Part shown: positions 33,284 through 43,864 of the stretch, piece by piece
Position numbering within the stretch: position 1 is the first letter of the stretch
Layout: every line of letters starts with the position of its first letter
DNA from: Rhynchopus euleeides
Taxonomy: Eukaryota > Euglenozoa > Diplonemea > Diplonemida > Diplonemidae
Length of the DNA: 64,000 nt
Direction: 5' to 3'
Assembly: GCA_963210315.1 (NCBI GenBank)
Contig: OY723315.1
Location: 434,001 to 498,000 of the forward strand
Translations under genes and position numbers: made by a program
Notes under the pieces: generated by a model
Databases searched by the model: none
What the model saw: the letters and a program-made list of their open reading frames with translations, nothing else
Told to the model about the DNA's origin: nothing

Positions 33284-35604
33284 TACACGGTGGGATCTTG
33301 TAAATTTTACATGTATAACTACAAGTATAATACATGTATTATACATGTATAATACTTGCATGTCAACTATTATACATGTATAATACATGTATATGCCTGA
33401 AATATACATGTAAAATACATGTATATCAAGTAAAAATACAAGTATAATACTTGCATGTCAACTATTATACTTGTATTTTTACTTGATATACATGTATTTT
33501 ACATGTATATTTCAGGCATTTACATGTATTTTACATGTATAATACTTGTCATGCAAGTATTATACATGTAAAATACTTGCATGACAAGTAAAATACTTGC
33601 ATGCAAGTAAAATACATGTATTTTACTTGCATGCAAGTATTTTACTTGTCATGCAAGTATTATACATGTATTTTACTTGTCATGCAAGTATTTTACATGT
33701 ATAATACTTGCATGACAAGTATTATACATGTAAAATACATGTAAATGCCTGAAATATACATGTAAAATACATGTATATCAAGTAAAAATACAAGTATAAT
33801 AGTTGACATGCAAGTATTATACTTGTATTTTTACTTGATATACCGTAAACGGAAATATTGTGGACCGTAATAAAGGTGAACCGTACTATAGGTGGACCGT
33901 AAAAAAGATGGAACAAATGGGATTTTTCCGGAACTTGGAACATTTTTACGGTCCACCTATTTTACGGTTGGGATAGTGGACTTGGCGGTTTTTTTTACGA
34001 GTTCCTTCGTGACGAAGTCGCGAAGGAACCAAGGAAATCGTACGACTGAAGCTGCAGGATTAACACCACAGAGCCTCAGCACAGAGTGTGCGCTCACCAT
34101 CGTCCGGGAACTGTTCTCCCACAGTTACTGCAGGGTGTACTACACTAAAGGAGTACGATTTCCCTGAATTTTCCGGGCACTGATTCACGAATTTACATCT
34201 GGAGGGAGCCCGGTGGTCTCAGCTTCTGTCTGCGCGCCCTGCCGTACTGTGGCTGCTTTTGTGGGCTCGTGCATCAGGTTCTACTTTTACTTCTACCGGA
34301 ACGCTCCTTGCATGGTACTACACTTCTCGAGGTGTGGTGGTGGGTGAGTCTCGAGGTGAGTGGTGGTGATCGTGCCCTTTCCACACGCAGGGAGGACTTG
34401 CTTCTCTTGCTGGTGTTGGTTGCGGTGGTGGAGGGAGGGTCCAAAGCTGGGAGGTCGGGAGGCCTACGTGCGGGAGTCTGCGGCGTGGAGGCCGCAGTCC
34501 GCGCCCCGCAACCCACCAGCCCGCGGGCGAAAATCGCATTGTCTTTTCCATATGCAGTCCCAATAAATAGTGGACCGTAAAAAAGATGGAACGTTTGGCC
34601 TTTTTTTGGGAACTTGGAACATTTTTACGGTCCACCCTTTTTCCGTTTACGGTACATGTATTTTACATGTATATTTCAGGCATATACATGTATTACCGTA
34701 AACGGAAAAAGGGTGGACCGTAAAAATGTTCCAAGTTCCCAAAAAAAGGCCAAACGTTCCATCTTTTTTACGGTCCACCATTTATTGGGACTGAATATGG
34801 AAAAGACAATGCGTTTTTCGCCCGCGGGCTGGTGGGTTGCGGGGCGCGGACTGCGGCCTCCACGCCGCAGACACCCACACGTAGGCCTCCCGACCTCCCA
34901 GCTTTGGACCCTCCCTCCACCACCGCAACCAACACCAGCAAGAGAAGCAAGTCCTCCCTGCGTGTGGAAAAGGCACGATCACCACCACTCACCTCGAGAC
35001 TCACCCACCACCACACCTCGAGAAGTGTAGTACCATGCAAGGAGCATTCCGGTAGAAGTAAAAGTAGAACCTGCTGCACGAGCCCACAAAAGCAGCCACA
35101 GTACGGCAGGGCGCGCAGACAGAAGCTGAGACCACCGGGCTCCCTCCAGATGTAAATTCGTGAATCAGTGCCCGGAAAATTAAGGGAAATCGTACTCCTT
35201 TAGTGTAGTACACCCTGCAGTAACTGTGGGAGAACAGTTCCCGGACGATGGTGAGCGCACACTCTGTGCTGAGGCCCTGTGGTGTTAATCCTGCAGCTTC
35301 AGTCGTACGATTTCCTTGGTTCCTTCGCGACTTCGTCGCGAAGGAACTCGTAAAAAAAACCGCCAAGTCCACGATCCCAACCGTAAAATAGGTGGACCGT
35401 AAAAATGTTCCAAGTTCCGGAAAAATCCCATTTGTTCCATCTTTTTTACGGTCCACCTATAGTACGGTTCACCTTTATTACGGTCCACAATATTTCCGTT
35501 TACGGTATACATGTATAATAGTTGACATGCAAGTATTATACATGTATAATACATGTATATACTTGTAGTTATACATGTAAAATTTACAAGATCCCACCGT
35601 GTAT
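33284..35604. mobile_element. 2.3-kb palindromic (foldback) element
   Basis: The outer ends TACACGGTGGGATCTTG (33284) and its complement (to 35604) and the inner arms 33842-34654 and 34694-35510 are reverse complements, near-identical by eye, meeting at about 34674. The left half has an extra AT-rich palindromic field (about 33330-33840) made of ATACATGTATTTTACATGT-type units; the right half has only a short version (35511-35570). Each arm contains an AAATCGTAC-family element and twice the small inverted unit TGGACCGTAAAAAAGATGG ... TTTTTACGGTCCA. Arm-internal coding signals are absent. Composite foldback transposon or a very young inverted duplication of several MITEs. Confidence 0.88.
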
Positions 35605-35789
35605 GGCAGCAGTTTCGACTGCCAACCCACGACCGTACCATAAGGACGCGGAACACATGTCGGGCCCGGTACAGGTTGGACCTTTCATCAGGTGGGTACC
35701 GACAAGATGCACAGCGTCAAGCGTCAAGGGTGGGGACAGATAGAGCACGGTGCGATCCGACAACCATGAGGGTAACCCTTTTAGGGAGT

Positions 35790-36030
35790 CAAATCGGCCT
35801 TGCGAAAATTAGGTACCCTGGGTACCGCACGGCGCACTAGTCGACGAGATAACTAGTTGTCTAACGAGTGGACTAACGAGTGATAGACCCAACGAGTGAT
35901 CACGAGAGATTGCTCTTTAATTTCGATTGATCACTCGTTAGATAACTAGTTAGAAAATAACTAGTTACCTCACTCGTCAAACTAGAAACTAGGGCGCCGT
36001 GCAAATTTCGGTACCCCCCCACCCCCAAAA
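35790..36030. repeat. Small foldback around AACTAGTT/CACTCGTTAG
   Basis: Inverted halves meet at about 35918: ATAACTAGTTGTCTAACGAG on the left and CACTCGTTAGATAACTAGTT on the right, with outer landmarks GCACGGCGC (35830) and GGCGCCGTGC (35993), and GGTACC boxes beyond. Non-coding hairpin-forming element. Confidence 0.65.
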
Positions 36031-37979
36031 AGTGGTAGACCACGGCGCCAAGGGGGACCCTTTCGAATATTTTTTGGGGGTCTATTTTGGACGTCTTTGG
36101 ACATTTGAATCCAATTTCCACGATTTTTTTTTGTATTTGAAGCAGGGATTTTTCCAGGATTCGCGATTTCGGGGGTCGGGGGGGGTCAGTGCACTTTTTG
36201 CCCCCAATTTTTTTTCTCCCCGGGGCGGTGCGCCACAGGGGGGGTCTGGGGGGCGGAGCCCCCCAGCCGCCGGAGGCCACGGTAGTGAACATCATGTTCC
36301 TGTCGCACAGCTTCTGTGTGAGCGGCTGCGTCCATATTATGAGGCGGTGGTCTGGATCCCATCACCTGATGTGAATCCAAACCTTTCACGCGCGAGGAGA
36401 AGGTACTAGGCAGGTACGCGACACAGGGGGGGTCTGGGGGGCGGAGCCCCCCAGCCGCCGGAGGCCACGGTACTGAATGTAGGTGGCTTGTGGTGTGGAT
36501 TCTCGGGGCAAATAACCCAAGTAAGGTATGTTGCCCCGCCACGACGGAGTCTTCTCGTGAAACTCCTCCATCCACTCCAGTTCCCCGACGCACCAAGTGC
36601 TGCTCACAGCCACATGCCCATATGGCACCGCACCCTCCCAAAACCCCCCATAAAAATTGACCCCCCCGGGGGGGGCTAATAATTTTCGCAAAACCCTGGG
36701 GGGGGTCATTAGCCCCCCCCGACCCCCCCAGAAAAAACCCTGATTTGAAGCCTTTCTGTTGTCCTAAAATGGGTCCCGAATTTCGGGAGTGGGGGTACCT
36801 AAAAAATGGGTTACCCACAGGGTCCGACATCGGGTGTCGTCCCCCACCGTGAGGGTAAAAACGAGGGGCGGTGGAGGGGAGGGTGGGGGTGGATATACGC
36901 AAATCGCCGCGTTTCTCTAGTCAGCCGCAATTCGGGCTGGTGCTGCAACGCGCCACCTTGACAAATAGACCCAGAACTCAGAACTGCATAATTGGTGAGG
37001 TTGAACAAACAAAATACTCTCGTTTTTGGATACTTTTTTTTTGGGGAGGGGGGGGGGGGGGCAAACAGCAATCGGGTGGGAAGCCCTCCCTGGCGAGACC
37101 CGCGAATCCCAGGTGCCAAGTGGCTCACGAGAACATTGCTTTAAGGCCTTCCCTCTGTGGCAAACCGTGTCAGTTCGAAATGGTACCCAATGTTCCTCCC
37201 CAGTCTGGGACCCTGGGTCTTGTCCCGAATGGGTTCCTTCCACAGTCCCTCTCCCGCTCGCACCATCCTCGGATGCCGTATTACGAGACCCCGGTTCTAT
37301 GCCACAGCCGCAACTGCGCAAGGACTTGGTTACTAGACGGGCACACGCTACATGGGGGTCTGGGGGGCAGAGCCCCCCAGCCGCCGGAGGCCACGGTAGT
37401 GAACGTCTGTGGCTCTTGGCTGGAAGAAACCCGGTTTTTGGCTGGGAAAAAACTAGAAAAAGAGCGGGTACCCGGAGGACTCATCCTCATCCCCCACTAC
37501 ACGAGAAACACGCCTGGTCTGGCGAGGCTGATCCACTTCTCTGATCGGAGTCTCGTCTTGATGAGGCAGGGGCAATGGAGCCTCATCTTGGTCATCTCCT
37601 GAATGGAGAACAGGGCCAAACACTGTGAGACGCAAAAAAATCCCCCTAGTGAGTCGCAAAGTGGGGCCGTCTGGCTCCAACGGCACTGCGTCATGCAACA
37701 AAGAAATACCACACCGACCACAAAAGGAGCCACCACAGAAGGGGGAGAAATCCAGCAGGGGAAAAAATGCGAGACGGTCAAAAAAATCTAAACGAACTGC
37801 GACAATTAACTGCAAGCCTGGCTGCCACACAAGGGGGTACACACACACACACCCGCCAGGCTCATGCTCTATTTCCAGAAGGGCTAACACATTCTAAGTA
37901 AGAAGAAATCTGACACAGAGAACGAGGCATTGCTTCGTAGTTTCACCCCTCTCCGGACCTCCAGATCAGCACCCCATCC
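36031..37979. other. Repeat-rich intergenic stretch
   Basis: Holds three copies of the GGGGTCTGGGGGGCGGAGCC repeat (36236-36300, 36422-36482 and a long one 37185-37408), a G-tract (37040-37060) and anonymous sequence. 37480-37780 has open frames on both strands but no recognisable protein. Confidence 0.5.
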
Positions 37980-38198
37980 AAAACTGTACTCCTTTCGCTT
38001 TACGGTAGACACCCTGTCCAGCAACTGTGGGAGAACAGTTCCGGACGACTTTTTGCTGAGCGCACACTTGCTGTCTCAAGGCTGGGTTGAGGCCCTGTGA
38101 AGTGGCCTGAAGGTCAATCCAAAAGTTTCAGTCGTATGATTGTCTTTGTGACTTCACGACTACGCTACGCTTCGTCGCTCGTAACTAGTAACTAGTAA
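37980..38198 (+). repeat. MITE-like element, AAATCGTAC family
   Basis: Full-length copy sharing CTCCTTTCGCTTTA, ACACCCTGTCCAGCAACTGT, GGAGAACAGTTCCGGACGAC and the tail CTACGCTTCGTCGCTCGTAA with 52183-52396. Its 5' end is diverged (AAACTGTAC). Confidence 0.75.
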
Positions 38199-38281
38199 TA
38201 CACAAAATGGCTGTGATGTTACAACCTCTGGCAGTTCAGTGACGCGCCGCAGGTCCCATCGCTGTGAGACGCAATATACCC

Positions 38282-41200
38282 CTAAGGAACGCCACCTGCG
38301 ACCATCTTCTGCAGGCGGGATACGGCATCATGAGCCGTGTGCGGCTGCCGAGACCCCACGCTGCCTCGTCCAGACGTGTCGTTCTGCGCGAATCCAGGGT
38401 TCCCCCGGACGTACATCAGAAGTTTTGTCCCCCTCTCGGGCACTGTGACGGGGACTGGTGCCTGAAACGTCACTGCAACGGTTCCTTTCCGGTTTGTCAC
38501 GCGCCGGAGCTTTTCAGGGTTGATAGCGCACTGCTCTGCTTGCAGGATGCGCAGAGACGGTGTCACAAGCAAAATTGCCGCAAGACGCTCAGTGCCTTCG
38601 CTGCCGATGCAGTTGCCAGACAGGTTAAGGTGCCAGAGATGCCTCAGCTTTCTGACGAGCATCGCGAGATTCGGCAGGCTTGCGTCGTCCCTCCCTGCGA
38701 GCAGGCTATCGCTCAGATCCAGCTCCTCGAAACGCACGGAGGCACCGCAGGCACGCGTCAGCGCCTGCACACCCTTCGAACCCAACCGGTTCCCTCCGAG
38801 CCCCAAACAACGCAGCCGCGGTGCGTTCCCGGTGATGTTCTTGAAGAGCCTCAGGGCTGCCGCATCTGGCAATCCCTGCGGGAAGGTGCCACCCAGCAGC
38901 AGCGTCGTGACAGAGGCAGACAGCGGGGTGCCCTGCTTCAGGAAGAGGTGCTCCGGCGCGCCAGGCATGTCGAGCGTGTCGAAGGGGCACACCAGCCCCG
39001 AGAGGTCCAGCACCTCCAAGGGGCACAGCTCCAGGGCAGCCAGCAGGGGCGCCACATCTTCCGGGGTATGCCTGCATGAGCCGAGTGCGCCGCTGTAGAA
39101 CTCTTTCACGCTCCCACAGCTCTGGTGGAGGCGGGCTGCAAGCTCGGCGAGCACAGCAACGGCACTGGCCTCGGCAATACGGACGCAACGGAGGTCAACA
39201 ATGCTGCCAGCTGTGAGTGTCACAACGTCATCCTCTGTGATGACCGGCTTCGACCGCGAAGATGTTGACGGGCGGGATGACGGAGATGACGTGAGAAATT
39301 GCGACGATGATAGCGGCACAGACGACCTTGCGGACCCCGCACGGTGCTGCCTCTCGGGGGTTGTAGCCTGCGGGGGGGGGAGGGGGTAGTGAAACAGAGG
39401 TAGGAAGGGAGCACAAGAATGGGGGGCAACATGGTGGTGTTGGAAACAGAAGAAAGTGCCCCTGAAGAGGGAGAAGGCCGAATTGAAGTGCGCGCGGCAA
39501 TTGCATTTTTTTTGAATGCTTGGAGTCCTGCAAGCGCAAGCCAGTTTATGATACGCTGCACGGCTTGGCAACAGCACCCCCCGCCCCGCCCCGGGCGTAT
39601 CACGCGAACAGAAGTGAAGACCCCAAGACTGGCACGTCACGACATGACAGGTTCAGACCTGCAACAAATAATAGACAACTCAAAAAATACATACCGCATC
39701 GTGGTCTGCAGGCGAGGGAGACACAGATGACGGGCATGACTCACGCTTCGCAGGCGGTGTTGGCTGAGGCACATGCGCAGAAGGCACAGGTTCGGCATTC
39801 CTCTCGAGAAGAGGTGTCGACGGGGCTGCTGCGAGCTGACAGGGCTTTGCCTGCGGCAGGGGCGCGACGGTGAGAGGCTCAGGCGAAGGGGACGGTGGTT
39901 CACTCGACGCAAAAATATGCCCCACACCATCGGGGCCACCGCGCCCCTCCGCCTCCTCCCCCACTGCAGAGACAGACTCCCGGTGCACCACGGTATGCAG
40001 CCCCTCGCTGAAGGTCGCTGTGTCCCCCAGGCAGCGCTTCACTGTCTCATTTAAGGGTGTTGCTGCCATCATGTCGCCGTCACGGCTCCTGCTGCTGGTG
40101 CTACCGCCACTGCACCCACAGTTCTCCTCCCCCGTCTGCATAGGGGTCATGAAATCGGCAGCAACCCCACAGCCTGCCGCATCCGGCGTGACACTGCGCC
40201 CGTCGCGGCAGTAGATCCCAACCATCGTGGTGTTGCAGCACTCCACAGAGGTCTGCCCGCCCTGCTGCACCAGGTGATGCACAGCCGCCCCTTCGTCCTC
40301 CTCCTCCTCCTCACACACAGACCCACCTGACTCAGCCAAGGCGCCATGCATGCCAACCATCGTTACATCATGCGGGACATGTGGCACAGCAGACCGCACA
40401 GCAGGTCGGTCCTGCTGATCTGCCAGGAATATCCCAGGCATTGTGGCGTCGCAAGCGGGGTGTCGAGAAACATGGCTGGCACCGCCTTCGTCCACCTGGT
40501 GTGACACACCGGGAACGAGGAGAGCGGCCTCCCCGCCTGCATGCAACCCAGCCATAGTCACGTCGAAGCGGCGGTGCTCCGGCTGCTGCCCCTCCACCTG
40601 CATGGGCAACGCCGCAGCTCCTTCATCTTCATCATCGGAGAATTGCCTCTCAGGCACAGCCGCAGTGGGGTGGCGGCTGCTCTGCGGCGAAACCTCGTCT
40701 CTCTCGTCGGAGGGGCCAGGTGGAGGTGCCACCGCCTGGTCCCATGCAGGTGTGGCGGCTGCTGCTGGCTCCCACGGCTGGGGCGTGCTCTGCGACACTG
40801 GCGTGCCGGCAGAAAGGTGCGGCTGCGAGTCCTCAAGAGAGGCGAGCGTCGCGGCGCAGAGGCGTGGCTTGCTGGCGAGGGAGTCCGACGACGACCCGAC
40901 GGCATGTGTCGTGGCGGGCTCGGCCTCCGTGGTGAGTGAGGTGGTGGGGTGGGGCGGCCTGGCGACACCCGGCGCGGTGCGCAGGGCTGGGTGGGCAGAC
41001 GGAGGGCGCAGAGGCTCGAAGTAGGCAACGGCCTGGTCAGGCGAAGGTGGGAGGGGCGGCGGGGTGACGGCCTGCCCAGTGGTGGCAGAGCGCAGGGAGG
41101 AAGGCGAGCCGGCCTCGAGATGGCCAGGCGGCAGGACCTTCTCGCGCGAGGCCTCCCAGGCCTGGCTGGCAAAGTCGCTGTTGGTGGCGGTGGGTCCCGC

Positions 41201-41647
41201 AGCGCTGGCGGCCACATCGTGTTCCTTATCGGCAGTGAAGAGGCTGCACTGCGACTCTGCCTGCCGCGGGGGCGGGGTGGCAGGCGCCCTGCGCTTCACC
41301 GCCTGGTCGAGATCTGTCCGGCTGTGGGTGTGCGGCGGGGTGCCCGCAGGTGCCTGGCCTGTGCGTGGCTCCGCATCGCATGCGGGCTGTGTGCGGGCAG
41401 TGTCTGCACCCAGTTCTGCGGTGTCTGCTTCACATGCGTCTGCTGCAGCACATGGCTGTGCCGCGGCCCGCTCGGAGGCAGGAGGCTCCACCGGATGACG
41501 GGACACAGGTGCGGCAGGTGCAGGTGCAGGTGTGGGTGCGGGTGCGGCGGGTGTGGCGACCCCTGCCGGTGGCGGCTTCACCGGAGCCCTCTTCTGGCCC
41601 AGAGCAGCATTGCTTTTCGGGGGTGTCTTGCTCTCCGCGCACCCCAT
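38282..41647 (-). CDS. Acylation-signal, disordered, leucine-rich-repeat protein
   Basis: Exon 1 (41647-39695, 651 codons) starts MGCAESKTPPKS. Gly2-Cys3 is the classic signal for N-myristoylation plus palmitoylation, so membrane or flagellar-membrane attachment is likely. The exon is Pro/Ala/Ser-rich and disordered, with Ala-Pro repeats near residues 25-50 and three spaced motifs of the type DVTM(A/V)G(L/M)H(A/G)A. It ends at a GTATGT donor. A C-tract ending CCGCAG at 39368 starts exon 2 (39367-38282, 361 codons) in the same phase. Exon 2 carries ribonuclease-inhibitor-like leucine-rich repeats: LEVLDLSGLV, LRCLGLGGNRLGSKGVQALT, FEELDLSDSLL and LWHLNLSGNCIGSEGTERLA. Total about 1012 residues. 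The last 50 residues lose the repeat pattern and may lie past a further splice site. The join is inferred from phase and splice signals. Function unknown; probably a membrane-tethered scaffold. Confidence 0.78.
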
Positions 41648-43245
41648 CGTGTATGCCCTGTGGTGTGTATGTGCGATGTATCAGGCGAGCTGGCGCGGAG
41701 GTGTGCCATGTGAGTAGGTGGGCATCGCACACGTTTCTGCGGTTGGGGTTGAACGAAGTCACACAAAGGAGGGAGTGAAGGGGTGGGGACCTTCGTTCTC
41801 AAGTGTGGAAACTGAGGCCGAACAGCAACAGAGGGTGTCACACTGGCTGGAACAGTTCGGCACAGAGCTTATACACACGACAGCATGACCGGAAATTGAT
41901 TCTGAGGCACTCTCGTCGGGAGGGGAGGGGAGGGGAGGGGGTGGGGTTTCGATCGTGTCGTGAGAGACGGAACTGTTTGCCATGGCACCGACGACGCCCT
42001 TGGTCCGTTGGTCCGTATCCACCATAACCAGGTCTACTGTCATGAGAACGGTCGCATACACAAAACGGGACGTGGAGGGGAGGGATTCTAGGCGGGTCAC
42101 AATACCCCAATACCCAACCGTCAACAACAGCCCTCGCATCGCACCGCGGAATGCTGCTGGGGCACCGCCAGAAGACCCAAACAACTAAAGTTGCAACGGG
42201 TAATCGAAACAGCAACACGGCTAACACATCACTCACTTGCGCACAGCCTTCTTCACTTCCGCCTCCTTCGCGTCAGCCTTGGCCTTCTCCACCCTGTACT
42301 GCCGCGACACAGCCCTGGTGGCATTCGCAAAAGCATCCTTCTTGGCTGTCCCGTTGTTCAGCTCCTCCTGGTAGAAGCTTGAGAAGTGCTCCTTTGTGTA
42401 AAGGGCGTATTTGGAAGGGCTGCGATTCTCCTTCTTCAGCCCACCCGAAATCGCCTTCTTCTTCTCAAGGTTCACCTTCGCAATGGCAGCAAACTCCTCC
42501 TTCTGTGCCTCTGTCTGCTTCTGTGTGGGGGCAGGAGTTGATGCAATGTATGGTGCAGGTCTCAGTGACACTGGTCAGATGTGTCCCAGGGCCAGGGGCA
42601 AAGGCAACTGGATACAAAACGAGAACTGGTGTCACCCCCCCAGACAAGAGGCTCAGGAAAATATTGGCCAGTGGCCAGTCTCCTCCACAGGTGGTCAACG
42701 AAGTGCCCTGGTGCCATACCAACCACTCCTCCTGGATCTTCTTAAAGTCAAGGCGCCCCTTGGTCCCCTTCGTCAGCTGGCTGACGAACACGTTGCGAGG
42801 CCGCGTGGGACCACATTCCTTCAGCTTTGCCGCCAGTTCCTGTGGATCAGGGCAGGTGCGATGCTGCTATGCGAAACACAATACCTTGTCGACGAGAGTC
42901 TTCGACGTCTTTGAGGCCTTTGGCTTCGAGACCTTGACAGCGTCCTGCACACACCGCACTTGGCACACAAGGCCCGCAGGGCGACACCCCATCATGGAAA
43001 CGCGCAGCATTGCAGAGGAGGGGACAGGCCTGCACAGTGTGGTGGAGCGACAAGATGCAGTGTTCATGAATAACAGCAAATCAGCAAGCTACGTGCACCC
43101 CAGACAGAGGCAAATGCGATGAAACACAGCGACGTACACCCCACCATCCTGCTTGAGACGCGGTCGATCCGCTCGTTTGACTGTGCAGCCCGCATTCTGC
43201 TGGGTGCACAATACGTAGCAGGAACAGGAAATAACAGCAAGTTCT
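41136..43245. repeat. Segmental duplication, copy 2
   Basis: Sister of 18079-20330 in the same orientation. Here the MGC gene is complete beyond the breakpoint at about 41136, so this copy is nearer the ancestral arrangement and copy 1 is the derived, truncated insertion. The copies contain the same GGCCTTCGTTC-type MITE relic (41778-41870) and the same HMG gene. Confidence 0.93.
42233..43010 (-). CDS. Mitochondrial tandem HMG-box protein, copy 2
   Basis: Same structure as 19168-20095: exons 43010-42885, 42839-42720 and 42520-42233, phase 0, 177 residues. Presequence MLRVSMMGCRPAGLVCQVR. Box 1: RPRNVFVSQLTKGTKG through KKIQEEWLKQTEAQKEEF. Box 2: SPSKYALYTKEHFSSFYQEE. Basic C-tail ending KKAVRK. 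The inter-box linker is short (SGGLKKENR), as expected for a compact double-HMG protein, so the longer linker in copy 1 is derived. Exons 1 and 2 are almost identical to copy 1. Downstream on the same strand is the MGC gene; upstream is the conserved intergenic block. Likely role: mitochondrial DNA binding. Confidence 0.82.
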
Positions 43246-43860
43246 ACACGCGGTTTCCCCACGATCGCGATACGATATACCGTCACACAAGTTTTGTTAG
43301 TGGGCTAAAATGCGTAGCCGTGGCCTGCCGAGCGACAATAAACACGGGGGTAAGAGGAGGGCCTAAACACGGGGGGTCCCAGGCATACGAGCCAAGTTTC
43401 ACCTATGAAACCTGGGTCTGGTTCAGGGACTGGTCATGGGGGAAGGTGATTGGAGGCAGCCAGCCCACGCACATACACGCATAAATTCGATCGTAGAAAC
43501 CAAAATCTGTGGTAAATCGTACTCCAATCACGGGGAAACCGTGTCGACAGGGAAGGAAGAGAGTGCCACACACACACACCCTGCAACACGGTGCATGCAC
43601 CGTGACGTGCAGTGTGCAGTGCGGCTGCGACGTGTGCGAGCAGCACGTGTGGCATGCCAATCAGACACAGCACAGTGGCATGCACACGCCGCAAATAACA
43701 AGAACAACGGGATATCGAATCGAATCGAATAGGTTCACAGCAGCGGAAGCCCTACTGCGAAATCATTCGACAAAAAGTCTTCTTTATCACCAACGAGAGT
43801 GTGGAGATCGAAGATGGATCAGACGCCACCGCGAACCATTTGATCCGTACAAACAGCTGC
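43112..43860 (-). repeat. Conserved intergenic block, copy 3, interrupted
   Basis: Block sequence is present at 43112-43248 and resumes at 43544-43860; the break falls after AAGTTCTACA, a point that is continuous in the other copies. The insertion is described separately. The block joins the stop of copy C (43865) to the start of the HMG gene (43010). Confidence 0.85.
43249..43543. mobile_element. 295-bp inserted element with CGGTTTCCCC ends
   Basis: Splits an otherwise conserved block. Ends are inverted: CGCGGTTTCCCCACGATCG at left, CAATCACGGGGAAACCGTG at right. Flanking hexamers TCTACA (43243-43248) and TCGACA (43544-43549) look like a target duplication with one change. The inside contains pieces of other repeats: TCACCTATGAAACCTGGGTC from the GTGCGGATCG family and AAATCGTACTCC. 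Non-autonomous DNA element. Confidence 0.75.
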
Positions 43861-43864
43861 CAAC

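Noticed and set aside
36490-37600. Open frames across 36.5-37.6 kb read as a gene
   Set aside because: Both frames run through dispersed hairpin repeats and change character at each repeat edge; no splice pattern or domain supports them.
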